A DNA stretch of 64,000 bases from Streptomyces sp. CBMA152 (GTDB lineage: Bacteria > Actinomycetota > Actinomycetes > Streptomycetales > Streptomycetaceae), in NCBI RefSeq assembly GCF_014596475.1, contig NZ_MECJ01000028.1, positions 620,001-684,000 on the forward strand, given 5' to 3'. A model generated the notes under the pieces. The model was given only the letters and a program-made list of their open reading frames with translations, was not told the origin of the DNA and searched no databases. This document shows, piece by piece, positions 37,684 to 46,388 of the stretch (the first letter of the stretch is position 1; every line of letters begins with the position of its first letter). The position numbers were made by a program, and so were the translations under genes.

Positions 37684-38234
37684 CGCAGCAGCCCCTTCAT
37701 CTCGATGGTGGGGAGCGCCTTGAGGGCGGCTTCCTCGGCCTCGCGGGCCGCTTCCTCCGCGTTCACACCGAGCTTGGAGCTCTGGATCTTCTGGTGGAGC
37801 TTGAGGATCGCGTCGATGAGCATCTCGGGCCGGGGCGGGCAACCGGGCAAATAGATGTCGACCGGAACGATATGGTCGACACCCTGCACAATCGCGTAAT
37901 TGTTGAACATTCCGCCCGAGGATGCGCAAACGCCCATGGAGATGACCCACTTGGGGTTGGGCATCTGGTCGTAGACCTGCCGCAGGACCGGCGCCATCTT
38001 CTGACTGACCCGGCCCGCCACGATCATCAGGTCGGCCTGGCGCGGCGAGCCGCGGAAGACCTCCATGCCGAAGCGGGCCAGGTCGTAGCGGCCCGCCCCC
38101 GTCGTCATCATCTCGATGGCACAGCAGGCCAGGCCGAAGGTGGCGGGGAAGACGGACGCCTTGCGCACCCAGCCCGCGGCCTGTTCGACGGTGGTCAGCA
38201 GAAACCCGCTCGGCAGTTTCTCTTCGAGTCCCAT
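37680..38234 (-). CDS. nuoB: NADH-quinone oxidoreductase subunit B
   Basis: 184 residues. It holds the last cluster N2, next to quinone. Cluster ligands are visible in [10 protein letters not shown] (tandem cysteines), the CASSGGMF cysteine, and [11 protein letters not shown] 38234 has GAGGGGC upstream and follows the nuoA stop by 17 bp. Confidence 0.96.
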
Positions 38235-38251
38235 AGGTGCCCCTCAGCCCC

Positions 38252-38611
38252 TCAGTCCCATTCCAGGCCGCCGCGCCGCCACACATACGCGTAGGCGACG
38301 AAGACGGTGAGCACGAAGAGCAGCATCTCCACGAGCCCGAAGACCCCCAGGGCGTCGAACGTGACGGCCCAGGGGTAGAGGAAGACGATCTCGATGTCGA
38401 AGACGATGAAGAGCATCGCCGTCAGGTAGTACTTGATGGGAAAGCGGCCGCCTCCGGCCGGCGTGGGAGTCGGTTCGATGCCGCACTCGTACGCCTCAAG
38501 TTTTGCCCGGTTGTACCTTTTTGGGCCGATAAGCGTGGCCATGACCACGGAGAAGATCGCAAACCCTGCCCCGAGGGCGCCGAGCACGAGGATGGGCGCG
38601 TAGGCATTCAC
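38252..38611 (-). CDS. nuoA: NADH-quinone oxidoreductase subunit A
   Basis: 119 residues, three helices, first gene of the operon. The conserved YECGIEPTPTPAG loop and FPIKYYLTAMLFIVFDIE helix are intact. GTG 38611 is preceded by AAGGAGCGAGGAGC; an in-frame start at 38683 adds a non-family extension. A Rex-like operator lies about 107 bp upstream. Confidence 0.95.
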   Translation of the reverse strand: MNAYAPILVLGALGAGFAIFSVVMATLIGPKRYNRAKLEAYECGIEPTPTPAGGGRFPIKYYLTAMLFIVFDIEIVFLYPWAVTFDALGVFGLVEMLLFVLTVFVAYAYVWRRGGLEWD

Positions 38612-38717
38612 GCTCCTCGCTCCTTCCAGTCGTCCTTGACCGTTGGACCGCACAGCGGGCGCCGCTACCACCCCCCTCGCCACGCGAAGTTCGCGTCGCT
38701 ACGCGAAGATCGCGCAC

Positions 38718-38735
38718 ATGTGAGGCAGTTCACAA
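38718..38735 (-). promoter_or_regulatory. Rex-type redox operator upstream of nuoA
   Basis: Read on the minus strand the site is TTGTGAACTGCCTCACAT, matching the Streptomyces Rex consensus TTGTGAA-N4-TTCACAA at 12 of 14 defined positions. Rex releases DNA when NADH is high and is known to repress nuo in S. coelicolor. A TAGGAT hexamer on the minus strand (38751-38756) could be the -10 element, which would put the operator just after the start point; its -35 is weak. Confidence 0.75.
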
Positions 38736-38769
38736 GCCCGACTGCACCGCATCCTATGCCCGGTGGTCT

Positions 38770-38783
38770 GTGATCTGCGACAC
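38770..38783. promoter_or_regulatory. Crp-like site in the nuoA/NlpC gap
   Basis: GTGATCTGCGACAC matches the GTG(N6)GNCAC Streptomyces Crp pattern. It is 35 bp upstream of the Rex-like operator. The pattern is short, so chance occurrence is possible. Confidence 0.4.
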
Positions 38784-39428
38784 GGGGTACGTCAACGGCT
38801 TTGTGATCTCCACCACCTGACGAAGGATCATGAAGTCGGATGAGCAGTGATCTTCACACCCGAAGCGGCCGAGTGATCACAAGGCGTAGCATCCGCCCTT
38901 GTTACCGCTGGTCGCAAGGGGTGCGGCACTATCAAGACATGAGCCCTACAGGCAAATTGGCGATGGACTCGTTCGGGTGGTAAAGGATCTCGGCTCACTC
39001 ATGCGGGTGAAGTGTTCGCCGGAGGGTGGACCTGTGCACGCGTTCACGAACTCCGGATCACGCTCCGGATCGGCTTGAACCGACCCCGGCCGAACCGAAG
39101 CGACAAGACGGGTCGACCGGTTCGCCGCCCCATCGATCACGGGCCGGTTACGGGATGGCCGAGGGGCGGCTACGAAGTGACCTGCGTCACACGATTTGGT
39201 CACCGAATAAACCGGGCTTGGCCAATGGTGTGAACGGATGGTAGGCGGCAGGCAATTCGGACCTTTTATAAAAACCACATGATCACAGCCATGATCGCGC
39301 CTGCCCGGATTGCCCGTTACGGCGTCAATAAAGGTGCAGAGGAAGCGGATTCGTCCCTTCCGAGCACAACTGTGGCGCAGCACACGTTTCTTGAAGGGAA
39401 CCGTGAACCCCTGATAGCGGTTGTCCTC
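38784..39428. other. Long intergenic region between nuoA and the NlpC/P60 gene
   Basis: About 645 bp with no convincing gene. It holds a second Crp-like site (39177-39190), an AT-rich palindrome TTTTATAAAA at 39264-39273 that stands out against the GC-rich background, and a tiny ORF at 38939-38983. Cell-wall hydrolase genes in actinobacteria often have a c-di-AMP (ydaO-type) riboswitch leader; I looked for its conserved segments here and did not find them. The long leader still suggests regulated expression. Confidence 0.5.
39177..39190. promoter_or_regulatory. Crp-like palindrome upstream of the NlpC/P60 gene
   Basis: GTGACCTGCGTCAC is a near-perfect palindrome that also fits GTG(N6)GNCAC. 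It lies 239 bp before the hydrolase start. Crp is known to matter for Streptomyces germination, which would fit a cell-wall hydrolase target. Confidence 0.5.
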
Positions 39429-40247
39429 ATGTCCCACACCGCTCACATACCCAGCCACCGGAAGCCCCGCCGAAGCGCCTCGAAGCTCGCGCTCCGGGCC
39501 GGAGTTGCCGGTGGCGTCCTCAGCACCCTCGCGGTGGCCGGTGCCACTGGACCGGCGCAGGCCGCCGAGCCGGTGACCGAGACCATCGAGATGCCCACGC
39601 TCACGGCCGGGCTCGCCACCACCGCCGCCGCGTCCGCCGAGGCCACCCAGCAGGTCGCCAACGACCTCCAGCTGCAGGCCCAGCAGAACGCGGCCGCCTC
39701 CAGCGCCGCCAAGGTCGCCAAGAAGGCCAAGGCCGACGCGGACGCCAAGGCCGAGGCGGAGAAGCAGGCGAAGGCCGAGGCCGACGCCAAGGCGAAGGCC
39801 GACGCCTCCGCGCGCGCCTCCCGCTCCTCCGAGCGCACCACGCTCAGCGCGTCGACCGGTGGCAGCAGCTCTACCGTGTCCTCGTCCGCGACCGGCTCCG
39901 CCGCGTCCATCGTGGACTTCGCGCTCGCCCAGGTCGGCAAGGCGTACGTCTCGGGTGCCACGGGCTCCAGCGCGTACGACTGCTCGGGCCTCGTGCAGGC
40001 CGCGTACCGCACGGTGGGCGTCGACCTGCCGCGCGTCTCGCAGGACCAGTCGGCCACCGGCCGCCAGGTCTCGCTGTCCAACCTGCAGCCCGGCGACATC
40101 CTCTACTGGGGCAGCTCCGGCTCCGCGTACCACGTGGCGATCTACGTGGGCGGCGGCAAGTTCGTGGGCGCGCAGAACTCCTCGACCGGTGTGGTCGAGC
40201 GCGGTCTGGACTGGGACCAGCCGACGGGCGCGGTCCGCGTTCTCTGA
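39429..40247 (+). CDS. Secreted NlpC/P60 cell-wall hydrolase
   Basis: 272 residues. Signal peptide about 1-46 (ends GPAQAA), an Ala/Lys/Glu-rich coiled-coil at about 70-130, a Ser/Thr linker, and a C-terminal C40 peptidase domain from about 157. Catalytic Cys185 (YDCSGLV) and His235 (AYHVAIY) are in place, as is LQPGDILYW. It probably cuts peptide stems of peptidoglycan during growth or germination. ATG 39429 is chosen for the signal peptide although its ribosome binding site is poor; the frame is open to 39279. Divergent from nuoA. Confidence 0.9.
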   Translation: MSHTAHIPSHRKPRRSASKLALRAGVAGGVLSTLAVAGATGPAQAAEPVTETIEMPTLTAGLATTAAASAEATQQVANDLQLQAQQNAAASSAAKVAKKAKADADAKAEAEKQAKAEADAKAKADASARASRSSERTTLSASTGGSSSTVSSSATGSAASIVDFALAQVGKAYVSGATGSSAYDCSGLVQAAYRTVGVDLPRVSQDQSATGRQVSLSNLQPGDILYWGSSGSAYHVAIYVGGGKFVGAQNSSTGVVERGLDWDQPTGAVRVL

Positions 40248-40276
40248 CGCGTAGGCACATAGCAGGCAGAACCACA

Positions 40277-40329
40277 CATACAGCTGAGGGCCGTCACCCG
40301 CTCGGGGAGTGACGGCCCTCGGCTGTATG
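40277..40329. terminator. Strong bidirectional terminator
   Basis: A 21-bp stem (40277-40297 with 40309-40329), perfect except for one T/G position that pairs as a wobble in RNA, and an 11-base loop. It lies between the convergent NlpC/P60 and geranylgeranyl-reductase family genes and could end both. Confidence 0.8.
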
Positions 40330-40402
40330 CCGGTTGGCGGGGGGTCAGGCCTTCGGAGCCACCTTGGTAAGGCCGGGTCAGTGATGATCCGGCCTTGAAT
40401 GA

Positions 40403-41689
40403 TCAAGCTTTGGGTGCCACCTTGGAGAGGCCGTTGATGATGCGGTCCATCGCGTCGCCGCCCGTGGGGTCGGTGAGGTTCGCGAGCATCTTCAGCGTGA
40501 ACTTCATCAGGACCGGGTGCGTGAGACCGCGCTGGGTGGCGATCTTCATGACCTTCGGGTTGCCGATGAGCTTCACGAAGGCGCGGCCGAGCGTGTAGTA
40601 GCCGCCGTACGTGTCCTTCAGGATCTTCGGGTAGTTGTGCAGGGCCAGTTCGCGCTGGGCGGGGGTCGCGCGGGCGTGGGCCTGGACGATGACGTCGGCC
40701 GCGATCTGGCCGGACTCCATGGCGTACGCGATGCCCTCGCCGTTGAACGGGTTGACCAGGCCGCCCGCGTCACCGACGAGCAGCAGGCCCTTGGTGTAGT
40801 GCGGCTGGCGGTTGAAGGCCATGGGGAGGGCGGCGCCGCGGATGGGGCCGGTCATGTTCTCCTCCGTGTAGCCCCAGTCGGCGGGCATGGAGGCGCACCA
40901 GGCCTTCAGCACCTCGCGCCAGTCGAGCTCCTTGAAGGAGGCGGAGGTGTTGAGGACGCCGAGGCCGACGTTGGAGGTGCCGTCGCCCATGCCGAAGATC
41001 CAGCCGTAGCCGGGCAGCAGCCGGTCCTCGCCCGGGCCGCGCCGGTCCCACAGCTCCAGCCAGGACTCCAGGTAGTCGTCGTCGTGGCGGGGCGACTCGA
41101 AGTACGTACGCACCGCGACGCCCATCGGGCGGTCCTCGCGGCGGTGCAGGCCCATCGCGAGGGAGAGACGCGTGGAGTTGCCGTCGGCGGCGACCACGAG
41201 CGGCGCGTGGAAGGTGACTTCGGTCTTCTCCTCCCCCAGCTTGGCGTGGACGCCGGTGATACGGCCCGTACGGTCGTCGATGACGGGGCTGCCGACATTG
41301 CACCGCTCGTACAGCCGCGCGCCCGCCTTCTGCGCCTGGCGGGCCAGCTGCTCGTCGAAGTCGTCGCGCTTGCGGACGAGTCCGTAGTCGGGGTAGCTGG
41401 CGAGGTCCGGCCAGTCCAGCTGGAGGCGGACGCCGCCGCCGATGATCCGCAGGCCCTTGTTGCGCAGCCAGCCGGCCTCTTCGGAGATGTCGATGCCCAT
41501 CGCCACCAGCTGCTTGGTGGCGCGCGGGGTGAGCCCGTCGCCGCACACCTTCTCGCGCGGGAAGGCGGTCTTCTCCAGCAGCAGTACGTCGAGTCCGGCC
41601 TTGGCCAGGTAGTACGCGGTGGTCGACCCGGCGGGGCCGGCCCCGACGACGATCACATCCGCGGTGTGTTCGGAGAGGGGCTCGGTCAC
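40403..41689 (-). CDS. Geranylgeranyl reductase family flavoprotein
   Basis: 428 residues. N-terminal FAD-binding GAGPAGSTTAYYLA, the family block PREKVCGDGLTPRA, and a C-terminal GDAGGLVNPFNGEGIAYAMESG that closes over the flavin. The family saturates isoprenoid double bonds. Beside nuo and menaquinone genes, reduction of the menaquinone side chain (as by mycobacterial MenJ) is the most attractive role, but archaeal-type lipid or chlorophyll substrates in relatives mean this is inference. GTG/ATG start at 41689 gives the expected N-terminus. Confidence 0.85.
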   Translation of the reverse strand: MTEPLSEHTADVIVVGAGPAGSTTAYYLAKAGLDVLLLEKTAFPREKVCGDGLTPRATKQLVAMGIDISEEAGWLRNKGLRIIGGGVRLQLDWPDLASYPDYGLVRKRDDFDEQLARQAQKAGARLYERCNVGSPVIDDRTGRITGVHAKLGEEKTEVTFHAPLVVAADGNSTRLSLAMGLHRREDRPMGVAVRTYFESPRHDDDYLESWLELWDRRGPGEDRLLPGYGWIFGMGDGTSNVGLGVLNTSASFKELDWREVLKAWCASMPADWGYTEENMTGPIRGAALPMAFNRQPHYTKGLLLVGDAGGLVNPFNGEGIAYAMESGQIAADVIVQAHARATPAQRELALHNYPKILKDTYGGYYTLGRAFVKLIGNPKVMKIATQRGLTHPVLMKFTLKMLANLTDPTGGDAMDRIINGLSKVAPKA

Positions 41690-41790
41690 AGCGGGTTCTC
41701 CCGAAGACTCGATTTTGCGTGCCGGAATGCACAGGACATGTGCAGTCTATGGGTGGCTGTTGATCGACATCGCGAAGGGTTGGCCCCGCC

Positions 41791-42339
41791 ATGAGCTCCA
41801 CCGACTCCACTGAGTCCACCACTGACTCCGCTCAGGAGACGTCCCTGCCGGTCGTACGGCTGCGGGTGCCGACCGAGGAGGACGCGTACGCGTGGCACGA
41901 GGTGTTCGACGATCCGGAGGTCATGGAGTTCCACGGGGGCGCGTCCGCGGAGGTGTCGGTGTACGAGGAGTTGACCGCGCGCCAGCGCAAGCACGACGCG
42001 GAGCGGGGGTTCTGTCTGTGGACCCTCCTGGGCGAGGACGACGAGGTCCTCGGCTTCACCGGGGCGCAGCCGTGGCCGCACGCGTGGGGCCCCGTGGGGG
42101 AGGTGGAGATCGGGTGGCGGCTCGCCCGTTCGGCGTGGGGCCGGGGCTACGCCACGGCCGCGGCGCGCGTAGCCGTCGACCGGGTGCGTGCCGCCGGGGT
42201 CGACCATGTCGTGGCGATGGTCGACGCCCGGAACGCGCGGTCCGTCGCCGTGACGCGGCGGTTGGGGATGACGCTGGCGGAGACGTTCACGACGCCGGTG
42301 TCGCAGCGGACGGGGTATCGCTTCCAGCTGTCGCTGTGA
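41791..42339 (+). CDS. GNAT family N-acetyltransferase
   Basis: 182 residues of the RimJ/RimL-like type (Acetyltransf_3). LRVPTEEDAYAWHEVFDDPEVM begins the fold, and the acetyl-CoA loop is in WGRGYATAAARVAVD. A Ser/Thr-rich N-terminal tail of about 20 residues is unusual. It is divergent from the geranylgeranyl-reductase family gene, about 100 bp apart. Substrate unknown. Confidence 0.82.
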   Translation: MSSTDSTESTTDSAQETSLPVVRLRVPTEEDAYAWHEVFDDPEVMEFHGGASAEVSVYEELTARQRKHDAERGFCLWTLLGEDDEVLGFTGAQPWPHAWGPVGEVEIGWRLARSAWGRGYATAAARVAVDRVRAAGVDHVVAMVDARNARSVAVTRRLGMTLAETFTTPVSQRTGYRFQLSL

Positions 42340-42371
42340 CGACGGCGGCTTTGGCCGTGCGGTTCGTCGGC

Positions 42372-42600
42372 GGGCCGGTTTGGGCTGGTCGCGCAGTTCC
42401 CCGCGCCCCTGATCTTGCCTGCGGACCGTGTTTGGTTGCTCGCGCAGTTCCTCGCGCCCCTAAACCCCGGTCGATGGGTGTCTTTCGGACAAGTTGAGCC
42501 AGCAACCCCCTAGGGGCGCGGGGAACTGCGCGACCGGCCCCCACCGGCCCGCAGGCGAACGGGATCCCTCGGAGAGTTTCGGGAAGGGGCGGGGTGGGGG
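42372..42600. repeat. Partial inverted-end repeat element, copy D
   Basis: It contains two inverted runs of the core (GCGCAGTTCCCCGCGCCCCT near 42390 and its complement near 42502) and ends with the perfect 20-bp terminal repeat at 42581-42600, exactly one base before the glsA stop. The left terminal repeat is missing. It separates the convergent GNAT and glsA genes and probably terminates both. Confidence 0.7.
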
Positions 42601-43512
42601 TCAGAACACCGACAAGCCCGTCAGCGTCGTGAAACGGTCCAGCGCCGCCACGCCCGCGACCGAGTTGCCCCGTGCGTCCAGGCCCGGGCACCACACGCAC
42701 AGCGTGCAGTGACCCGGGACGACGGCGACGATGCCGCCGCCGACGCCGCTCTTGCCGGGCAGGCCCACCCGGTACGCGAAATCACCCGCCGCGTCATACG
42801 TCCCGCAGGTCATCATCACCGCGTTGATCTGCTTCGCCTCGCTACGGGTCAGCAGACGCGAGCCGTCCGCGCGCAGCCCGTGGCGGGCCAGGAAGCGGGC
42901 CGCGAGCGCCAAGTCCTCGCAGCTCATCTCGATCGCGCACTGCCAGAAGTAGTGGTCGAGCAGCGTCGGAACGTCGTTGGCGATGTTGCCGTACGAGGCC
43001 ATGAAGTGCGCGAGCGCGGCGTTGCGGTCGCCATGCGCCGACTCCGACTCGGCGACGTCCGCGTCGAACGCGAGGTCCGGGTTCCCGGTCTCCTCCTTCA
43101 GGAACTCCAGGATCTCGCTGCTCGCGTCACCGGTGAGGGTCTGGAGCCGGTCCGTCACGACGAGCGCGCCCGCGTTGATGAACGGATTGCGCGGAATGCC
43201 GTTCTCGTACTCCAGTTGTACGAGGGAGTTGAACGGGTTGCCCGACGGCTCGCGGCCGACGTGCTCCCAGAGGCTGTCGCCGCCGCGCGCGAGCGCGAGG
43301 GCGAGCGTGAAGACCTTGGTGATCGACTGCGCGGAGAACGGCCGCTGCCAGTCCCCCACTCCGTACACCTTGCCGTCGAGGTCGGCGACGGCCATGCCGA
43401 AGCGGGACGGGTCGACGTCCGCGAGGGCGGGGATGTACGCGGCGGGGGTGCCGCTGCCGATGAGCGGCGCGACGTCGTCCGCGATCCGCTCAAGGACGGT
43501 CTGGTAGTCCAC
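42601..43512 (-). CDS. glsA: Glutaminase A
   Basis: 303 residues; hydrolyses glutamine to glutamate and ammonia. Serine-dependent beta-lactamase-like fold with the nucleophile motif PFSAQSITKVF, GNPFNSLVQLEYENGIPRNP and FINAGALVV. Length is normal for the GlsA family. Minus strand, 21 bp upstream of menG, so cotranscription is possible. Confidence 0.93.
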   Translation of the reverse strand: MDYQTVLERIADDVAPLIGSGTPAAYIPALADVDPSRFGMAVADLDGKVYGVGDWQRPFSAQSITKVFTLALALARGGDSLWEHVGREPSGNPFNSLVQLEYENGIPRNPFINAGALVVTDRLQTLTGDASSEILEFLKEETGNPDLAFDADVAESESAHGDRNAALAHFMASYGNIANDVPTLLDHYFWQCAIEMSCEDLALAARFLARHGLRADGSRLLTRSEAKQINAVMMTCGTYDAAGDFAYRVGLPGKSGVGGGIVAVVPGHCTLCVWCPGLDARGNSVAGVAALDRFTTLTGLSVF

Positions 43513-43533
43513 GGTGGTGTGCTGCCCGCCCGG

Positions 43534-44229
43534 TTACTGGGGCTTGTAGCCGCGGTGCAGGGCCACGACGCCGCCGGTGAGGTTGCGCCAGGCGACCTTC
43601 GACCAGCCGGCCCGCTGGAGCTTCGCGGCGAGCTCGGGCTGGTCGGGCCAGGCGCGGATGGACTCGGCGAGATAGACGTACGCGTCGGGGTTGGACGACA
43701 CGGCCGTCGCCACCGGGGGCAGCGCGCGCATCAGGTACTCGGTGTAGACCGTACGGAACGGCTTCCAGGTCGGCTGCGAGAACTCGCAGATGACGACGCG
43801 GCCGCCGGGGCGGGTGACGCGGAAGAGCTCGCGCAGGGCGGCGTCGGTGTCCTGCACGTTGCGCAGGCCGAAGGAGATGGTGACGGCGTCGAAGGTGTCG
43901 TCCTTGAACGGCAGCTTCGTGGCGTCGCCGGCGGTGAGGGGCAGGTGCGGGTGGCGCGCCTTGCCGACCTTCAGCATCCCGATGGAGAAGTCGCACGGGA
44001 CGACGTACGCGCCGGTCGCGGCGAATGGGAGGGACGACGTGGCCGTGCCCGCCGCGAGGTCGAGGATCTTCTGCGCCGGGCGCGCGTCGACCGCCTTCGC
44101 GACCTCCTTGCGCCAGAGGCGGGCCTGGCCGAGGGAGAGCACGTCATTGGTGAGGTCGTAGTTCGCGGCGACGTCGTCGAACATCGAGGCGACTTCGTGC
44201 GGCTGCTTGTCCAGGGATGCGCGGGTCAC
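43534..44229 (-). CDS. menG: Demethylmenaquinone methyltransferase
   Basis: 231 residues, SAM-dependent UbiE/MenG enzyme that methylates demethylmenaquinone in the last step of menaquinone synthesis. Motifs: FDDVAANYDLTNDVLSLGQ, SAM loop ILDLAAGTATSSLPFA, GDATKLPFKDDTFDAVTISFG and LRNVQD. GTG 44229 gives the standard N-terminus (TRASLDKQPHEV); the frame continues to 44268 without conserved sequence. With mqnA, mqnC and the polyprenyl synthase it makes a dispersed menaquinone set. Confidence 0.94.
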   Translation of the reverse strand: MTRASLDKQPHEVASMFDDVAANYDLTNDVLSLGQARLWRKEVAKAVDARPAQKILDLAAGTATSSLPFAATGAYVVPCDFSIGMLKVGKARHPHLPLTAGDATKLPFKDDTFDAVTISFGLRNVQDTDAALRELFRVTRPGGRVVICEFSQPTWKPFRTVYTEYLMRALPPVATAVSSNPDAYVYLAESIRAWPDQPELAAKLQRAGWSKVAWRNLTGGVVALHRGYKPQ

Positions 44230-44292
44230 CCCCACATTGTGCCCCCGGGGCTCCGCCCCGCCGCCCACGCCCCCCGTGTTGCCGTGCGGCGT

Positions 44293-44494
44293 CCCCTACC
44301 CCGCCCCTTCCCGAAACTCTCCGAGGGAGCTCTCCGTCTGCGGACCGTGCTGGGTTGCTCGCGCAGTTCCCCGCGCCCCTAAAGATGGGCCCTTCGGGCC
44401 CTCCTAGGGGCGCGGGGAACTGCGCGACAAGCCCCCACCGGCGGCCAGCCGAACGACACCCGCCGGAGGCTTTAGGGAAGGGGCGGGGTGGGGG
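44293..44494. repeat. 202-bp inverted-end repeat element, copy C
   Basis: Terminal repeats at 44293-44312 and 44475-44494 match (19 of 20). Inside, a 21-bp perfect inverted pair around GCGCAGTTCCCCGCGCCCCT forms a large hairpin. It lies between genes on the same strand (the imidazolonepropionase-like gene and menG), 2 bp from the former's stop, so the element is not restricted to convergent gaps. Confidence 0.75.
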
Positions 44495-44496
44495 AA

Positions 44497-45036
44497 TCAA
44501 CGCGCCCGATACACCAGCCGACCATCCAGCACCGTCACCACACACACATCCCCGTCAAAAACCGCAAACCGCGCCGCCCCACCCACCCGCAGCGGCGGCA
44601 GGGCAACACCCGCACCAAGGGACGGCGTCCCGGACGGAACAGACCCGGGCAGCACACCCAGCCCCGACCGCCGCACCGCCTCCACCACCACCCGAGACCG
44701 CAGCTCCCCCGAAACCGCCACCACCCCGTGCGCCAACAACCGCTGCACCCCCCGCCGAGCACTCCCGCCCCGACGCGCCTCGTCGACCGGGAAGTCCGGG
44801 GACAGGATCGGCTCGGTGCCCAGCGCGGAAGCCTCGCGCGGATCCGGGTGATACGCCCGCTCCAGCAGCTCCGCCCCGTACGGATTGACCAGCCCGGGCA
44901 GCAGCACACCGGGCCACCGCCGCACCCGCGCCCCCGGATACGCCGCCACCAGCTCCGGATACGGCCCGATCGCGGCCACCAGCGCGCCCTCGACCACCAC
45001 CGCATCCCCCACCGAAGGGGCGTGAATCGTCAGCAT
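44497..45036 (-). CDS. Imidazolonepropionase-like (composite amidohydrolase) domain protein
   Basis: 179 residues. The small N- and C-terminal beta-sandwich pieces resemble the composite domain of amidohydrolases (start MLTIHAPSVGDAVVVEGALV; PGVLLPGLVNPYGAELLERAYH), with the middle TIM barrel missing. No His-x-His metal site is seen, so it is unlikely to be a hydrolase itself. It follows mqnC by 7 bp in the same direction and precedes menG, suggesting a role in menaquinone synthesis. Function not established. The stop is 2 bp from repeat copy C. Confidence 0.75.
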   Translation of the reverse strand: MLTIHAPSVGDAVVVEGALVAAIGPYPELVAAYPGARVRRWPGVLLPGLVNPYGAELLERAYHPDPREASALGTEPILSPDFPVDEARRGGSARRGVQRLLAHGVVAVSGELRSRVVVEAVRRSGLGVLPGSVPSGTPSLGAGVALPPLRVGGAARFAVFDGDVCVVTVLDGRLVYRAR

Positions 45037-45043
45037 GCGCAGG

Positions 45044-46243
45044 CTAGTTGGAGGCCAGCAGCTTCAGCTCGGGGTGGGCGGTGCCGCCCTCGATCGCCGT
45101 CGACGAGATGTGGGACATGACCCGCTCGTCGACCGGGTCGTTCGCCGGGTCGTCGTGGACCAGCAGGTGCTCGTACGTCGTCGCCCGCTGCGCCGGCACG
45201 CGCCCCGCCTTGCGGATCAGCTCGATGATCTCCATGCGGTTGGAGCGGTGCTTGGCGCCCGCCGAGGAGACGACGTTCTCCTCCAGCATGATCGAGCCCA
45301 GGTCGTCCGCGCCGTAGTGCAGCGACAGCTGGCCCGCCTCCTTGCCGACGGTCAGCCAGGAGCCCTGGATGTGGGCGACGTTGTCGAGGAAGAGCCGCGC
45401 GATCGAGATCATCCGCAGGTACTCGAAGACGCTCGCCTGCGTACGGCCCTTGAGGTGGTTGTTCTCGGGCTGGTACGTGTACGGGATGAAGGCCCGGAAG
45501 CCGCCCGTCCGGTCCTGGACGTCGCGGATCATCCGCAGGTGCTCGATGCGCTCGGCGTTCGTCTCGCCGGTGCCCATCAGCATCGTGGACGTCGACTCGA
45601 CGCCGAGGCCGTGCGCCGCCTCCATGATCTCCAGCCAGCGCTCACCGCTCTCCTTGAGCGGCGCGATCGCCTTGCGCGGCCGCTCGGGCAGCAGTTCGGC
45701 GCCCGCGCCCGCGAAGGAGTCGAGACCGGCCGCGTGGATACGGGTGATGGCCTCCTCGACCGTCACCCCGGAGATACGGGCCATGTGCTCGACCTCGGAC
45801 GCGCCGAGGGAGTGGATGACCAGCTGCGGGAAGGCCTGCTTGATGGCGCTGAAGTGCTTCTCGTAGTACTCGACGCCGTAGTCCGGGTGGTGGCCGCCCT
45901 GGAACATGATCTGGGTGCCACCCAGTTCGACGGTCTCCGCGCAGCGGCGCAGGATGTCGTCGAGGTCGCGCGTCCAGCCCTTCTTGGTGTCCTTGGGGGC
46001 CGCGTAGAAGGCGCAGAACTTGCACGCCGTGACGCACACGTTGGTGTAGTTGATGTTGCGCTCGATGATGTACGTCGCGATGTGCTCGGTCCCGGCGTAC
46101 CGGCGGCGGCGCACCGCGTCGGCGGCGGCGCCCAGCGCGTGCAGCGGGGCGGAGCGGTAGAGGTCGAGGGCCTCTTCGGGGGTGATGCGTCCACCCGCCG
46201 CGGCACGGTCGAGGACGGACTGAAGCTCGGCCTTCTCAGTCAC
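45044..46243 (-). CDS. mqnC: Cyclic dehypoxanthinyl futalosine synthase (radical SAM)
   Basis: 399 residues. Converts dehypoxanthine futalosine to its cyclic form in the futalosine menaquinone route. The radical-SAM cluster cysteines are 70, 74 and 77 (CVTACKFC); the IMFQGGHHPDYG and GAGAELLPERPR segments are typical of MqnC/MqnE enzymes. The long family C-terminus is intact. Operon with the imidazolonepropionase-like gene. Confidence 0.94.
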   Translation of the reverse strand: MTEKAELQSVLDRAAAGGRITPEEALDLYRSAPLHALGAAADAVRRRRYAGTEHIATYIIERNINYTNVCVTACKFCAFYAAPKDTKKGWTRDLDDILRRCAETVELGGTQIMFQGGHHPDYGVEYYEKHFSAIKQAFPQLVIHSLGASEVEHMARISGVTVEEAITRIHAAGLDSFAGAGAELLPERPRKAIAPLKESGERWLEIMEAAHGLGVESTSTMLMGTGETNAERIEHLRMIRDVQDRTGGFRAFIPYTYQPENNHLKGRTQASVFEYLRMISIARLFLDNVAHIQGSWLTVGKEAGQLSLHYGADDLGSIMLEENVVSSAGAKHRSNRMEIIELIRKAGRVPAQRATTYEHLLVHDDPANDPVDERVMSHISSTAIEGGTAHPELKLLASN

Positions 46244-46388
46244 CGGAGTGTCCCTTTCGGCGGGGTTCGGACGGACCGCGCCAGCCTACGCCAGCACGGT
46301 TGCCCCGCCTCGGTCCGGGTGGCGGGCGGGCCACCCGCGCCCCCGGTCCGGCCGCCGGGCGCACGCCGGGTGACCCCACCGCGCGCCC

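Noticed and set aside
38939..38983. Tiny ORF MSPTGKLAMDSFGW in the nuoA/NlpC gap
   Set aside because: 14 codons with no ribosome binding site seen and no family I recognise; kept only as a possible leader peptide.
38784..39428. c-di-AMP (ydaO-type) riboswitch before the NlpC/P60 gene
   Set aside because: The conserved segments expected for this class were not found by eye.
39279..39428. Start of the NlpC/P60 protein at 39279
   Set aside because: It would place 50 residues before a normal signal peptide.
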